Shown: piece after piece, positions 45,402 to 54,628 of the stretch | Layout of the letters: each line of letters opens with the position of its first letter | Position numbering within the stretch: the first letter of the stretch is position 1 | Position numbers and translations under genes: made by a program | Assembly: GCA_036337295.1 (NCBI GenBank) | Contig: JAYZEN010000007.1 | Location: 62,001-126,000 of the forward strand | DNA: 64,000 nt | Direction: 5' to 3' | From: Ketobacter sp036337295 | GTDB lineage: Bacteria > Pseudomonadota > Gammaproteobacteria > Pseudomonadales > Ketobacteraceae | The notes under the pieces: generated by a model | Told to the model about the DNA's origin: nothing | The model's input: the letters and a program-made list of their open reading frames with translations, nothing else | Database searches by the model: none

Positions 45402-46709
45402 TTGAAACCGGTTAACGTGGGTATCGTCGGTCTGGGCACCGTAGGAAGTGGAACCTTCAACGTGCTGTATCGCAACGCGGAAGATATTGCCCGCCGGGCG
45501 GGGCGTGACATCGTGGTGACCCATGTGGGTGCCCGGCGCGACAACCCCAATGCGGATACCAGCGGCGTCACCGTATCCCGCGACATTTTTGCGGTGGTGA
45601 ACGATCCCAATGTGGACATTCTGGTGGAATTGATCGGTGGCACCACCGTCGCGTTTGAACTGGTGATGAAAGCCATCGAAAACGGCAAGCATATTGTCAC
45701 GGCCAACAAGGCATTGATTGCCGAGTACGGCAATGAGATTTTTGCTGCGGCCCAGGAAAAGGGCGTCAATGTGGCGTTCGAAGCCGCGGTGGCCGGTGGC
45801 ATCCCCATTATCAAAGCCATTCGCGAAGGCCTGTCCGCCAACCGCATCGACTGGGTGGCCGGCATCATCAATGGCACCGGCAACTTCATCCTGACCGAGA
45901 TGGCCGAGAAAGGCCGCGATTTTGATGACGTGCTGAAAGAAGCCCAGGCGCTGGGTTATGCCGAAGCGGACCCCACCTTCGATGTGGAAGGCATCGACGC
46001 CGCCCACAAACTGACGATCCTGGCTTCCATCGCCTTTGGTATTCCCCTGCAATTCCCCAAAATCTACACCGAAGGCATCACCCGGATCACCCGGGAAGAT
46101 GTGTCTTACGCGGAAGAGCTGGGATATCGCATCAAACATCTGGGTGTAACCCGCCAGACGGATAATGGGGTGGAACTGCGGGTGCATCCCACTTTGATTC
46201 CGGAAAGCCGCCTTATTGCCAACGTCAACGGTGTAATGAACGCGGTAATGGTGCAGAGTGATGCAGTGGGCCCGACCCTGTATTACGGTCCTGGTGCCGG
46301 CTCTGAACCGACGGCTTCGGCGGTGGTGGCGGACGTGGTGGACGTGGCCCGGGCTCTGACCACCGACCCCAACAACAGAGTGCCGCACCTGGCGTTCCAG
46401 GCGGATACCCTGTCCGACACCCCGATTCTGCCCATCGAAGACGTGGTGACCGGGTTCTACCTGCGTATGCATGTGAAGGATCAACCGGGTGTCCTGGCCA
46501 AGATCGCCGCTGCCCTGAGTGATTCGGACATCAATATTGAAGCCATCATCCAGAAAGACCAGGCGGATGAGAGCAGCCCGGTGCCGTTGATCATGATTGT
46601 GCGCCAGGTGGTGGAAAGTAAAATGAATAATGCTCTGGATAAGATCCGGGCTCTGGGTGTGCTGGCCGACGACGTGGTGCGCATCCGGCTGGAAACCCTG
46701 GACTGCTGA
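45402..46709 (+). CDS. hom: Homoserine dehydrogenase
   Basis: This enzyme reduces aspartate semialdehyde to homoserine, the branch point to threonine and methionine. The 435-aa monofunctional form has an NAD(P)-binding N-terminus (VGIVGLGTVGSGTFNVL), the catalytic core (AGIINGTGNFIL, EADPTFDVEGIDAAHK) and a C-terminal ACT domain (KDQPGVLAKIAAALS) for threonine feedback. The start is TTG, with an ideal GAGGTAAG upstream; no ATG fits. It is followed 45 bp later by thrC. Confidence 0.96.
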   Translation: MKPVNVGIVGLGTVGSGTFNVLYRNAEDIARRAGRDIVVTHVGARRDNPNADTSGVTVSRDIFAVVNDPNVDILVELIGGTTVAFELVMKAIENGKHIVTANKALIAEYGNEIFAAAQEKGVNVAFEAAVAGGIPIIKAIREGLSANRIDWVAGIINGTGNFILTEMAEKGRDFDDVLKEAQALGYAEADPTFDVEGIDAAHKLTILASIAFGIPLQFPKIYTEGITRITREDVSYAEELGYRIKHLGVTRQTDNGVELRVHPTLIPESRLIANVNGVMNAVMVQSDAVGPTLYYGPGAGSEPTASAVVADVVDVARALTTDPNNRVPHLAFQADTLSDTPILPIEDVVTGFYLRMHVKDQPGVLAKIAAALSDSDINIEAIIQKDQADESSPVPLIMIVRQVVESKMNNALDKIRALGVLADDVVRIRLETLDC

Positions 46710-46754
46710 CCTGCGCCCCGAAATTTTAAATTAGAGAATGTGTGGAACTGAATC

Positions 46755-47831
46755 ATGAGTAAACGCTACACCGGACTGATTGATAACTATCGTGACTATC
46801 TGCCTGTTCAAGACGATACCCGTCTGATCAGTCTGGGCGAGGGCAAAACCCCGTTAATCCGCCTCAACAATGTTCCGCGCCTGATCGGCAAGAACGTGGA
46901 TTTCTACGTCAAGTACGAAGGCCTGAACCCCACGGGTTCCTTTAAGGACCGGGGCATGACCATGGCGGTGACCAAAGCGGTGGAAGAGGGCAGCAAGGCT
47001 ATTATCTGTGCCTCCACCGGCAACACCTCTGCCGCCGCCGCTGCCTACGCCGCCCGTGCCGGGATCACAGCCTTTGTGTTGATTCCCGAAGGCAAGATCG
47101 CCATGGGCAAGCTGGCCCAGGCCATGATGTACGGCGCCGTTACCCTGCAGATTCGCGGCAACTTCGACGAAGGCATGCAGCTGGTGAAAGAAGTGGCTGC
47201 AGAAGCACCGGTCACCATTGTGAATTCCATCAACCCCTTCCGCTTGCAGGGCCAGAAAACCGCGGCCTTTGAAATTGTGGAAGAGCTGGGTGCGGCCCCG
47301 GATTACCACTGCCTGCCGGTGGGCAATGCAGGCAACATCACGGCTCACTGGATGGGGTACACCGAATTCCACAAGGCCGGCATCTCCAACAGCCTGCCGA
47401 AAATGGTGGGCTACCAAGCCGCCGGCGCCGCCCCCTTCATGCGCGGTGCCATGGTGGACAACCCTGAAACCGTGGCCACTGCGATCCGCATCGGGCATCC
47501 CCAGAGCTGGGATAAAGCCTGGAACGTGCAGAAAGAATCCGGTGGCTGGTTTGATGAGCTGACCGACCAGGAAATCCTGCAAACCCAGCGTCTGCTGGCG
47601 CAAAACGAAGGGGTGTTCTGTGAGCCGGCTTCAGCGGCCTCCCTGGGTGGCGCCATTCGGGATGTGAAAAGTGGCAAAATCCCCGAGGGCAGCAAGATCG
47701 TCTGTACCCTCACCGGCAACGGCCTGAAAGACCCGGATACCGCCATTTCCCAATGCCAGAACGCCATCATGGAAACCATCGACGCCAAGCTGGCTTCCGT
47801 GAAGGAAAGCATTCTGCGGAACATGCAGTAG
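46755..47831 (+). CDS. thrC: Threonine synthase (short form)
   Basis: Threonine synthase converts O-phosphohomoserine to threonine using PLP. The 358-aa product carries the PLP-lysine motif NPTGSFKDRG (Lys64), CASTGNTSAAAAAYAARAG and PVGNAGNITAHW. It belongs to the shorter Bacillus/actinobacterial-type class, not to the 430-470-aa form of E. coli and Pseudomonas. Its place directly after hom leaves little doubt about the reaction. Origin by ancient replacement is possible. Confidence 0.95.
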   Translation: MSKRYTGLIDNYRDYLPVQDDTRLISLGEGKTPLIRLNNVPRLIGKNVDFYVKYEGLNPTGSFKDRGMTMAVTKAVEEGSKAIICASTGNTSAAAAAYAARAGITAFVLIPEGKIAMGKLAQAMMYGAVTLQIRGNFDEGMQLVKEVAAEAPVTIVNSINPFRLQGQKTAAFEIVEELGAAPDYHCLPVGNAGNITAHWMGYTEFHKAGISNSLPKMVGYQAAGAAPFMRGAMVDNPETVATAIRIGHPQSWDKAWNVQKESGGWFDELTDQEILQTQRLLAQNEGVFCEPASAASLGGAIRDVKSGKIPEGSKIVCTLTGNGLKDPDTAISQCQNAIMETIDAKLASVKESILRNMQ

Positions 47832-47873
47832 CCTGCCCTGGGGGGAGGTTCTCCCTTCCCCCGGATTCCTGCC

Positions 47874-49628
47874 ATGAAACACATCAAACGCCGCTCCGCA
47901 AACACCTCCCCCGAGTTTTCCTCTGAGATTCCCACCCTGTTGCAGCGCATCTATGCCCATCGCGGTCTGTTGGCCGACAGCGATGTGGATCTGGCGCTGA
48001 AAAACCTGTTGCCCGCCACCGAACTGAAAGGTCTGGATGCGGCGCTGGATTTACTGGTGGCGGCACTGGAGCAGCGACACAAGATCCTGGTGGTGGGGGA
48101 TTTCGATGCCGATGGGGCCACCAGCAGTGCCTTGAGCGTACTGGCCCTGCGTCGCCTGGGGGCGGCTGCGGTGGACTATCTGGTGCCCAACCGCTTTGAG
48201 TACGGCTATGGCCTCACCCCTGAAATTGTGGCGGTGGCGCAACAGCAAGGCCCGGATCTGATCATGACCGTGGACAACGGCATCTCCAGCATTGATGGGG
48301 TGCAGGCGGCCCGTACCGCAGGCATCAAGGTCCTGGTGACGGACCACCACCTGCCGGGTCGCCAATTGCCGCCGGCGGATGCCATCGTCAATCCCAATCA
48401 ACCCGGGTGCCCGTTCCCCAGCAAGAACCTGGCGGGGGTGGGCGTGGCGTTTTACCTGATGACGGCCCTGCGCACCCGGCTCAAGCAGTTGAACTGGTTT
48501 GAGCGCCAGGGCATCAGTGAGCCCAACATGGCGGATTACCTGGATATCGTGGCCCTGGGGACGGTGGCAGATGTGGTGCCCCTGGACCGCAATAACCGGA
48601 TTCTGGTGCAGCATGGCCTGGCCCGCATGCGGGCGGGGCGCTGTCGCCCCGGTATCAAGGCGCTGGTGGAGGTGGCCAAGCGCCGCCTGTCGGGGCTGGT
48701 GGCCTCGGATCTGGGCTTTGCCGTGGGGCCGCGTCTGAACGCAGCCGGTCGGCTCACGGACATGTCTAAAGGCATTGAATGCCTGTTGCAGGACGATCCC
48801 CGGCTGGCGGCCCGCTACGCTGCTGAACTGGATCAGCTCAACCATGAGCGCAAGGGCATTGAAGGGGACATGCAGCAACAGGCCCTCACCGCCCTTAAGC
48901 AACTGCACCTGGGCAAAGACGCGGATCTGCCCTGGGGCCTCTGCATCTACAAGCGGGACTGGCACCAGGGGGTGATCGGCATACTGGCGTCCCGCATCAA
49001 GGAACGCTTCCATCGCCCCACCATCGCTTTTGCCCCGGCGGATGGCGGTGAAATCAAGGGTTCAGCCCGCTCCATACCCGGCTTTCATATCCGGGACGCC
49101 TTGGATGCAGTGGCCAGCCGGCATCCCGGCCTCATCGTGAAATTCGGTGGCCACGCCATGGCCGCAGGGCTCAGCATCCGCGAGGAAAATCTACCGGCGT
49201 TCCAGAAGGCCTTCGATGCCGAAGCCCGGCGGGTGCTGGTGTTGGACGACCTGACCGGGGAGCTGCACAGCGACGGCGAGCTGTCTGAGCCGGAAATCGA
49301 TCTGCCGGTGGCCCGCCTGTTGCGGGAAGCAGGGCCCTGGGGGCAGGGTTTCCCGGAACCTTTGTTTGATGGCTGCTTCGAGCTGCTGGATCAACGGATC
49401 GTGGGGGAAAAACACCTGAAACTGTCCATCGGTCTGCCCTCCAGCAAGCGCGTGGTGGACGCCATCGCCTTCAATGTGGATCTGGAGAAGTGGCCCAATC
49501 ACCATCTCAAACAGGTTTACCTGGCTTACCGGCTGGATGTGAACGAGTTTCGGGGCGTACAGAATGCCCAGCTGATGGTGGAACACCTGGAGCCGGTGGC
49601 CAGCGGTAATGCGCCCAGCCACTCCTGA
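47874..49628 (+). CDS. recJ: Single-stranded-DNA-specific exonuclease RecJ
   Basis: RecJ is a 5'-3' single-strand exonuclease in recombination and mismatch repair. The 584-aa product has DHH motifs: DFDADGATSSALSVLALRRL, NGISSIDG and the name-giving TDHHLPG. The DHHA1 segment is KFGGHAMAAGLSI, and an OB-like C-terminal domain follows. Length is standard. It is the last gene of the xerD-to-recJ run, 42 bp after thrC. Confidence 0.96.
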   Translation: MKHIKRRSANTSPEFSSEIPTLLQRIYAHRGLLADSDVDLALKNLLPATELKGLDAALDLLVAALEQRHKILVVGDFDADGATSSALSVLALRRLGAAAVDYLVPNRFEYGYGLTPEIVAVAQQQGPDLIMTVDNGISSIDGVQAARTAGIKVLVTDHHLPGRQLPPADAIVNPNQPGCPFPSKNLAGVGVAFYLMTALRTRLKQLNWFERQGISEPNMADYLDIVALGTVADVVPLDRNNRILVQHGLARMRAGRCRPGIKALVEVAKRRLSGLVASDLGFAVGPRLNAAGRLTDMSKGIECLLQDDPRLAARYAAELDQLNHERKGIEGDMQQQALTALKQLHLGKDADLPWGLCIYKRDWHQGVIGILASRIKERFHRPTIAFAPADGGEIKGSARSIPGFHIRDALDAVASRHPGLIVKFGGHAMAAGLSIREENLPAFQKAFDAEARRVLVLDDLTGELHSDGELSEPEIDLPVARLLREAGPWGQGFPEPLFDGCFELLDQRIVGEKHLKLSIGLPSSKRVVDAIAFNVDLEKWPNHHLKQVYLAYRLDVNEFRGVQNAQLMVEHLEPVASGNAPSHS

Positions 49629-49753
49629 TCTGTTTAGGCCAATCTGTTTGGCCCCAGATCTGTTCAAATGTGCGACGCTAAACACCGGTTTTGTGGGAAA
49701 TTACCAAAACCATAAAAAGAGTAGGAACTTTTTCACAATCTGCCATTTGCAAC

Positions 49754-49772
49754 CTGTTCAATTCGCGAACAG
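49754..49772. promoter_or_regulatory. Inverted-repeat operator candidate upstream of the PilJ-domain gene
   Basis: CTGTTC and GAACAG flank a seven-base centre (49754-49772), overlapping the expected promoter region. A pair of TTTGTAAC direct repeats, spaced by 20 bp, follows at 49797 and 49817. Confidence 0.45.
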
Positions 49773-49846
49773 CACATACACTGACTAAGGTAACAGTTTG
49801 TAACGAAAGTCTGTGCTTTGTAACAACACGCGAAAGGATTGCAAAA

Positions 49847-50689
49847 ATGAATAAGCTGGTCAGTATTCGTAGTTTTTTGGTTGTCATCCTGGGGCTGGTA
49901 TCCACCCTGTCTTCAGCCCGTACCATCAGTGATCTGGACGCCGTGCACAAGGCGGCGGAACAGCGCACCCTGGTCATGCGCATCGCCCGGGATCATGTGC
50001 AATTGGCAGCCAATGTGGATTACCAGGCAGCAAAAGCCGATCTGGAGTCCAATGTCGAAGCTTTCGAACTGCTGTTGGGCCAGCTGGAACACAATTCCCC
50101 CAATTCAACCATCAATCAGCGGGTGATGGACATCAAACAGCAATGGCTGTCGTTCCGCAGTGCCGCCCTGGCCCAGCCCGGTGCGGATTCCGCTTTGACC
50201 CTGATTGAAGAAAGCAACGAACTGTTGCTGAGCACCGACATTCTGATGCGCGATTGGCAGGCCCGCCTGCCGCATCACTATGGCCATCGTATCGATCTGG
50301 CGCAGCAACAAAGCATGTTGTCCGAGCGCATCAATCTGCTCTACCTGGCCAAGTACATCAACGTTAATGCCGACTGGATTGAAGAAGAAATGGGGCACAC
50401 CGTCGCGGCCTATGAAGCCGGTATGGCCGAGTTGCGCATGGACTCCCAGGACGCTGCAGTGGACCCGTTGATCGTCTCGCAACTGTCCAGTAACTGGGAA
50501 TACGCCAAGCTGGGCCTGGAGCAGTTTTCCAACGGCAAGTATGTGCCGGTGGTGATGAGTGTGACCCTGAACAGCATGATTCAGCAGACCAATACCCTGG
50601 CGGACGCGTATCATATCCGTGACCGCATCGCCATGAACGGCGGACGGGTACTGGCGGAATCCAGCCTGGCGGCGAACATCGCCCACTGA
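49847..50689 (+). CDS. Exported PilJ-domain protein without signalling domain
   Basis: This 280-aa product starts MNKLVSIRSFLVVILGLVST, a signal peptide. Two helical modules resembling the PilJ/NIT-type sensor bundle follow, the first with AAEQRTLVMRIARDHVQLA. The second repeat (QQQSMLSERINLLYLAKYIN) shows the same alternating helical pattern. There is no transmembrane anchor after the signal and no MCP, kinase or GGDEF domain, so it is probably periplasmic and works with a separate transducer. ATG 49847 has AAAGGA upstream. It has its own strong terminator. Confidence 0.72.
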   Translation: MNKLVSIRSFLVVILGLVSTLSSARTISDLDAVHKAAEQRTLVMRIARDHVQLAANVDYQAAKADLESNVEAFELLLGQLEHNSPNSTINQRVMDIKQQWLSFRSAALAQPGADSALTLIEESNELLLSTDILMRDWQARLPHHYGHRIDLAQQQSMLSERINLLYLAKYINVNADWIEEEMGHTVAAYEAGMAELRMDSQDAAVDPLIVSQLSSNWEYAKLGLEQFSNGKYVPVVMSVTLNSMIQQTNTLADAYHIRDRIAMNGGRVLAESSLAANIAH

Positions 50690-50715
50690 TCCCGCAACGG
50701 TTTCCTCAGCAAAAC

Positions 50716-50748
50716 AAAAAGCCCCGCCATGGAAGAGCGGGGCTTTTT
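50716..50748. terminator. Bidirectional intrinsic terminator
   Basis: aaaaagccccgc and gcggggcttttt form a 12-bp stem around catggaaga. A-run and T-run flank it on both strands, so it can end both the PilJ-domain gene and the convergent crotonase gene. Confidence 0.92.
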
Positions 50749-50777
50749 GTTTCCGTCGAGCAGTAAAGTTCGAAGCG

Positions 50778-51563
50778 TTAACGCCCCTTGAACACCGCCT
50801 CCCGACGTTCCACGAAGGAGTTGACCCCCTCCGCCGCATCTTCGCTTTGCATCACCGGCTTCAGGTCTGCCATGAACTGCTTGACGCAGGCATCCTGGTC
50901 GTGAGGGTTTGCGGCACTGAAGCGGGTAGCCTTCAATACGCCTTGAACCCCCAGCGGGGCGGCCTTGGCGACGCTGGTGGCGATTTCCATGGCTTTGTTG
51001 AATTGCTCGCCGGGTTCCACCAGCTCCTGGATCATGCCCCAGCGATAGGCTTCTTCTGCGCTCCAGCGTTCACCGGTCAGCAGTACCCGTTGGGCGTTGC
51101 CCCAACCGGCTTCCACCGGCAGGCGCAGGGTGGCACCGCCACAGGGATACAGGCCCCGTTGCACTTCCAGCATCTGGAATTGGGTGTCGCGGGCGGCCAC
51201 ACGGATTTCAGTGTTCAGCAGTATTTCCACACCCCAGGTGAAGCAGTAACCCTGCACGGCAATGATCACCGGCTTGCTGTGACGATCACCGGTCAGACCC
51301 ATGGGGTCGATCTCATCGGCGCCCACCGGGAAGGCATTACCACTGCCGAAAATTGGCGCCCACTTGTCCAGCTCCACGCCGGCGGTGAAATGCTTGCCTT
51401 CTGCATAGAGTACGGCAACCCGCAGTTCCGGGTCATCGTTCAGGCGTTTCAGCGCCTTGCCCATGTCGTGGTACATCTCCGGTGACAAGGCGTTGTACTT
51501 CTCCGCACGGTTGATGCGAATCAGCAGAATGTGTCCCTCAGTAGTGGTCTCTATGTGTGCCAT
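50778..51563 (-). CDS. Crotonase/enoyl-CoA hydratase family protein
   Basis: This 261-aa protein has the crotonase fold: LRVAVLYAEGKHFTAGVELD (oxyanion loop), IAVQGYCFTWGVEI and LEVQRGLYPCGGATLRL. By eye the Glu equivalent to rat crotonase Glu144 is kept (LEVQRG), but the position of Glu164 aligns with Arg (NAQRVLLTG). A classic hydratase needs both, so an isomerase or other crotonase reaction is possible. It lies 30 bp downstream of an acyl-CoA dehydrogenase gene on the same strand and probably works in the same degradation route. Confidence 0.88.
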   Translation of the reverse strand: MAHIETTTEGHILLIRINRAEKYNALSPEMYHDMGKALKRLNDDPELRVAVLYAEGKHFTAGVELDKWAPIFGSGNAFPVGADEIDPMGLTGDRHSKPVIIAVQGYCFTWGVEILLNTEIRVAARDTQFQMLEVQRGLYPCGGATLRLPVEAGWGNAQRVLLTGERWSAEEAYRWGMIQELVEPGEQFNKAMEIATSVAKAAPLGVQGVLKATRFSAANPHDQDACVKQFMADLKPVMQSEDAAEGVNSFVERREAVFKGR

Positions 51564-51593
51564 AGTGTCCTCGTGTCAGTTGTCGTTATTGGA

Positions 51594-53384
51594 TCAGAAA
51601 AATTCGTTCTGCATGGTGCGGCAGGTGTCGTCAGCACTCTGCAGCAGGGTGCTCCAGTGCTGGATTTTGGGCAGCTCCCAGCGGAAGAAGAAGCGGCAGG
51701 CGTGCAGTTTGCCTTGATAGAAAGCAGCGTTCGAGTCGGTCTGCAGGCCTTTCATCGCTGCGCTAGCTTGCCACAGCCAGAGCCAGGCCACAACGACGTG
51801 GCCGGCCAGGCTCAAAAAGGCAGAGGCGTTGGCCAGGCCGATGTCGGGCCCTGCATTTTGTAGCTGGCTACCCAGGTTCTCGATGGTGGTCTGCATCAGC
51901 TGCAGGGCTGCCTGCAATTGCTCACAGTATTCACTCAGCTCGGCAAACTCCGCGGCCTGCTGCAGGGTGTCATTGATTTCACCCAACAGGGTCTGCAGAC
52001 CCAGTCCACCGGACTGCCACAGTTTGCGTCCCAGCAGGTCCATGGCCTGGATGCCATGGGTGCCTTCGTGAATGGGGTTCAGGCGATTATCTCGATAGAA
52101 CTGTTCCACCGGGTATTCCCGGATGTAACCGGCTCCCCCCAGGATCTGGATGGCCAGGGCGTTCGCTTTGGGTCCGAATTCAGACGGCCAGGATTTGACG
52201 ATGGGGGTCAGCAGGTCCAGCAGTTCCTGCAGCGGTTTGCGCTGCTCCGGGTCGTTGCAGATATCGATACGGTCGAGCAGATGATTGGCGTACAGACACA
52301 GGGCGATCGCTGCCTCGGAATAGGCTTTCTGGGCCAACAGCATGCGCTTCACATCGGCGTGCTCAATGATGGCAATGGGGGGCGAGGCCGGGTCTTTGTT
52401 GCTGGGGTGGCGTCCCTGGGGGCGCTCCCGGGCATAATTCAGGGATTCCACATAACCGCGATAGCCGATCACGGCGGCGCCCAGGCCTACACCCACCCGG
52501 GCTTCGTTCATCATCATGAACATGTATTTCAGACCCTGATGGGGCTCGCCGATCAGGTAGCCCGCGCATTGGTCTCGCTCACCGAAATTGAGCACGGTGG
52601 AAGTGGTGCCGCGATAACCCATCTTGTGCAGCAGACCCGCCAGCTGGACATCGTTGCGCTGCCCGGGTCGGCCCTGGTCGTCCACCTGCCATTTGGGTAC
52701 CAGGAACAGGGAGATGCCCTTCACTCCGGTGGGGGCCCCTTTGATCTTGGCCAGCACCAGATGCACGATGTTGTCAGTGATGTCCTGATCCCCACCGGAG
52801 ATGAACATCTTGTTGCCCTTCACCAGATAGTGACCTTGATCCGTCGGGGTGGCGGTGGTTTTGATGTCCGCCAGGGACGAGCCGGTGTCCGGCTCCGTCA
52901 ATGCCATGGTGCCCGCCGCCTGGCCGCTGCGCAGCAGGGGCAGATAGGTGTTTTTCAGTTCTTCGCTGGCAAAATGCTGGATCAAATTGGAGGCCGCCAG
53001 GGTCAGGAACGGATAGGCGGAGCTGGAAGGATTGGCGGCGGTGACGTAACCGGTACAGGCGGCGGCCACCACGTGGGGCAATTGCATGCCGCCGTCTTCA
53101 AAGTCCAGCCGCGCCGTGAGCAATCCGGCGTTGACAAAATGATGGAAGGCTTCTTTGACTTCGGGAATGGTGTGCACCTTTTCTCCGTCAAACCAGGGCT
53201 CTTTTGCGTCCGCCAATTGGTTGTGGGGGGCGAAGTATTTCTCCGCCACCTGCTCTGCGGTGTCCAGGGTCTGGCTAAAGGTTTCGCGATTGTGATCGGA
53301 GTAGCGAGGGCTCTGCAGCAGACTTTCTGTGTCCAGCATTTCGTAGAGGCAGAATTCCAGATCCTGGCGTGATAACAGGGGCAT
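51594..53384 (-). CDS. Acyl-CoA dehydrogenase (long, about 590 aa class), second copy
   Basis: This 596-aa paralog of the enzyme encoded at 28590-30359 has MALTEPDTGSSLADIKTTA, VKGNKMFISGGDQDI, LGGAGYIREYPVEQFYRD and NPIHEGTHGIQAMDLLGRK with the presumed catalytic Glu. It oxidises acyl-CoA with FAD. The crotonase gene follows 30 bp later, forming a two-gene operon. A GlxA-type regulator is encoded divergently. Substrate chain length cannot be read from the sequence. Confidence 0.92.
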   Translation of the reverse strand: MPLLSRQDLEFCLYEMLDTESLLQSPRYSDHNRETFSQTLDTAEQVAEKYFAPHNQLADAKEPWFDGEKVHTIPEVKEAFHHFVNAGLLTARLDFEDGGMQLPHVVAAACTGYVTAANPSSSAYPFLTLAASNLIQHFASEELKNTYLPLLRSGQAAGTMALTEPDTGSSLADIKTTATPTDQGHYLVKGNKMFISGGDQDITDNIVHLVLAKIKGAPTGVKGISLFLVPKWQVDDQGRPGQRNDVQLAGLLHKMGYRGTTSTVLNFGERDQCAGYLIGEPHQGLKYMFMMMNEARVGVGLGAAVIGYRGYVESLNYARERPQGRHPSNKDPASPPIAIIEHADVKRMLLAQKAYSEAAIALCLYANHLLDRIDICNDPEQRKPLQELLDLLTPIVKSWPSEFGPKANALAIQILGGAGYIREYPVEQFYRDNRLNPIHEGTHGIQAMDLLGRKLWQSGGLGLQTLLGEINDTLQQAAEFAELSEYCEQLQAALQLMQTTIENLGSQLQNAGPDIGLANASAFLSLAGHVVVAWLWLWQASAAMKGLQTDSNAAFYQGKLHACRFFFRWELPKIQHWSTLLQSADDTCRTMQNEFF

Positions 53385-53517
53385 GTGTTCCTCCCGGCGT
53401 AAGTCGGTTTTAATGGGGTGTAGCTCGGTTCTGATTAATAGGCCGTTTAACAGACCTTTTCGAATTAATTGTAGGAAAAAGGGGGATCATATTTGCATTG
53501 TCCTGTGGAGTGTGTAA

Positions 53518-54540
53518 TTGTCATTTATGACTAATTCAGGGCTAAATTCGACAGCTATGATCAAAGTACGCATTCTCGGGTTCGACTACGCTTTTGCCAC
53601 CGCCATCACGGGAGTCATTGACCTGCTCTCCACGGCAGGCACCGCCTGGAACTATTTTGCCGGCCGCAATATGGAGCCCAAGTTCGACGTGCAACTGGCG
53701 ACCCGCGAGGGGCGCTCCATCCGTTGCCTGAACAATATTGTGATTCAGGCGCACTGCGGGTTCGAGCAGATCGGCGAGGCGGATGTGATCCTGGTGCCGT
53801 CCATCGGTGGCGACGTGGACAAAGCCCTGGACACCAACCGCGACCTGATTGAAGTGCTGAAAGCATACGCCCTTGGGGGCACCCAGATCATCAGCAATTG
53901 CACCGGAGCGTTCTTTCTGGCCGAGGCGGGTATTCTGGATGGCCGCAAAGCCACTACCCATTGGGCCCATGCCGAGCGTTTCAAAGCCCGATACCCCGGT
54001 GTGCAGCTGGTGCCGGAGCAGTTGATCACCACCGACGGCCAGGTGTTCTGTTCCGGTGGCGGCACCGCCTGGTTTGATATGGCGTTGTACCTGATCGAAC
54101 TGTATATCGACCATGAAACCGCCATTGAATCCGCCAAGGCCATGGTGCTGGACACCGGTCGCCATTCCCAATTGAGTTACTTTGCCACCCATCACAACAA
54201 GTATCACAGCGATGAAACCGTCAAGGCGGTGCAGGAGTGGATCGACGAGCACTATGCTGAGGATTTCTCCCTGGCCTGGTTGGCAGAGCAGTATGCCATG
54301 AGCCCCCGCACCCTCATCCGCCGCTTCAAAACCGCCACCGGGGAGTCCCCACTGGCGTACCTGCAAACCGTGCGCATCGAGGTGGCCAAGAAGTTCCTGG
54401 AAGTCAGTGCCCAGACTATTGCCGAGATTACCCAGCGGGTGGGCTACGAAGACGTATCGTCTTTCTCCAAAATGTTCAAGCGCAAGGTGGGGCTGTCGCC
54501 GCGGGAATATCGAGGCCGGTTCAGCAAAGCCACCCTATAG
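53518..54540 (+). CDS. GlxA-type transcriptional regulator (DJ-1/PfpI plus AraC HTH)
   Basis: This 340-aa protein has an N-terminal DJ-1/PfpI-like domain (about residues 15-195). The Cys of the nucleophile elbow is in ISNCTGAFFLAEAGIL, followed by KATTHWAHAE. A C-terminal AraC double helix-turn-helix follows (about 230-335; SLAWLAEQYAMSPRTLIRRF and AEITQRVGYEDVSSFSKMF). The TTG at 53518 has GGAG at good spacing; ATG 53527 is also possible but worse spaced. Divergence from the acyl-CoA dehydrogenase and crotonase genes suggests it controls them. No effector is visible. Confidence 0.88.
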   Translation: MSFMTNSGLNSTAMIKVRILGFDYAFATAITGVIDLLSTAGTAWNYFAGRNMEPKFDVQLATREGRSIRCLNNIVIQAHCGFEQIGEADVILVPSIGGDVDKALDTNRDLIEVLKAYALGGTQIISNCTGAFFLAEAGILDGRKATTHWAHAERFKARYPGVQLVPEQLITTDGQVFCSGGGTAWFDMALYLIELYIDHETAIESAKAMVLDTGRHSQLSYFATHHNKYHSDETVKAVQEWIDEHYAEDFSLAWLAEQYAMSPRTLIRRFKTATGESPLAYLQTVRIEVAKKFLEVSAQTIAEITQRVGYEDVSSFSKMFKRKVGLSPREYRGRFSKATL

Positions 54541-54628
54541 GCAGGGCACTGGCCCCCGCGCCATTTTGTTTATCCGATGGAGTGGTGTTGGGCTATAGTT
54601 AGTGCGTATCGTTTTGATTGGGGCTTCA

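Noticed and set aside
49754..49772. LexA SOS box upstream of the PilJ-domain gene
   Set aside because: The CTG and CAG ends are present, but the spacing is 13 bases instead of 10 and the TATA-rich centre is missing.
51918..53372. 484-aa plus-strand frame opposite the acyl-CoA dehydrogenase
   Set aside because: It is antisense to a well-supported enzyme gene, with a composition rich in Gly, Gln and His and no domain.
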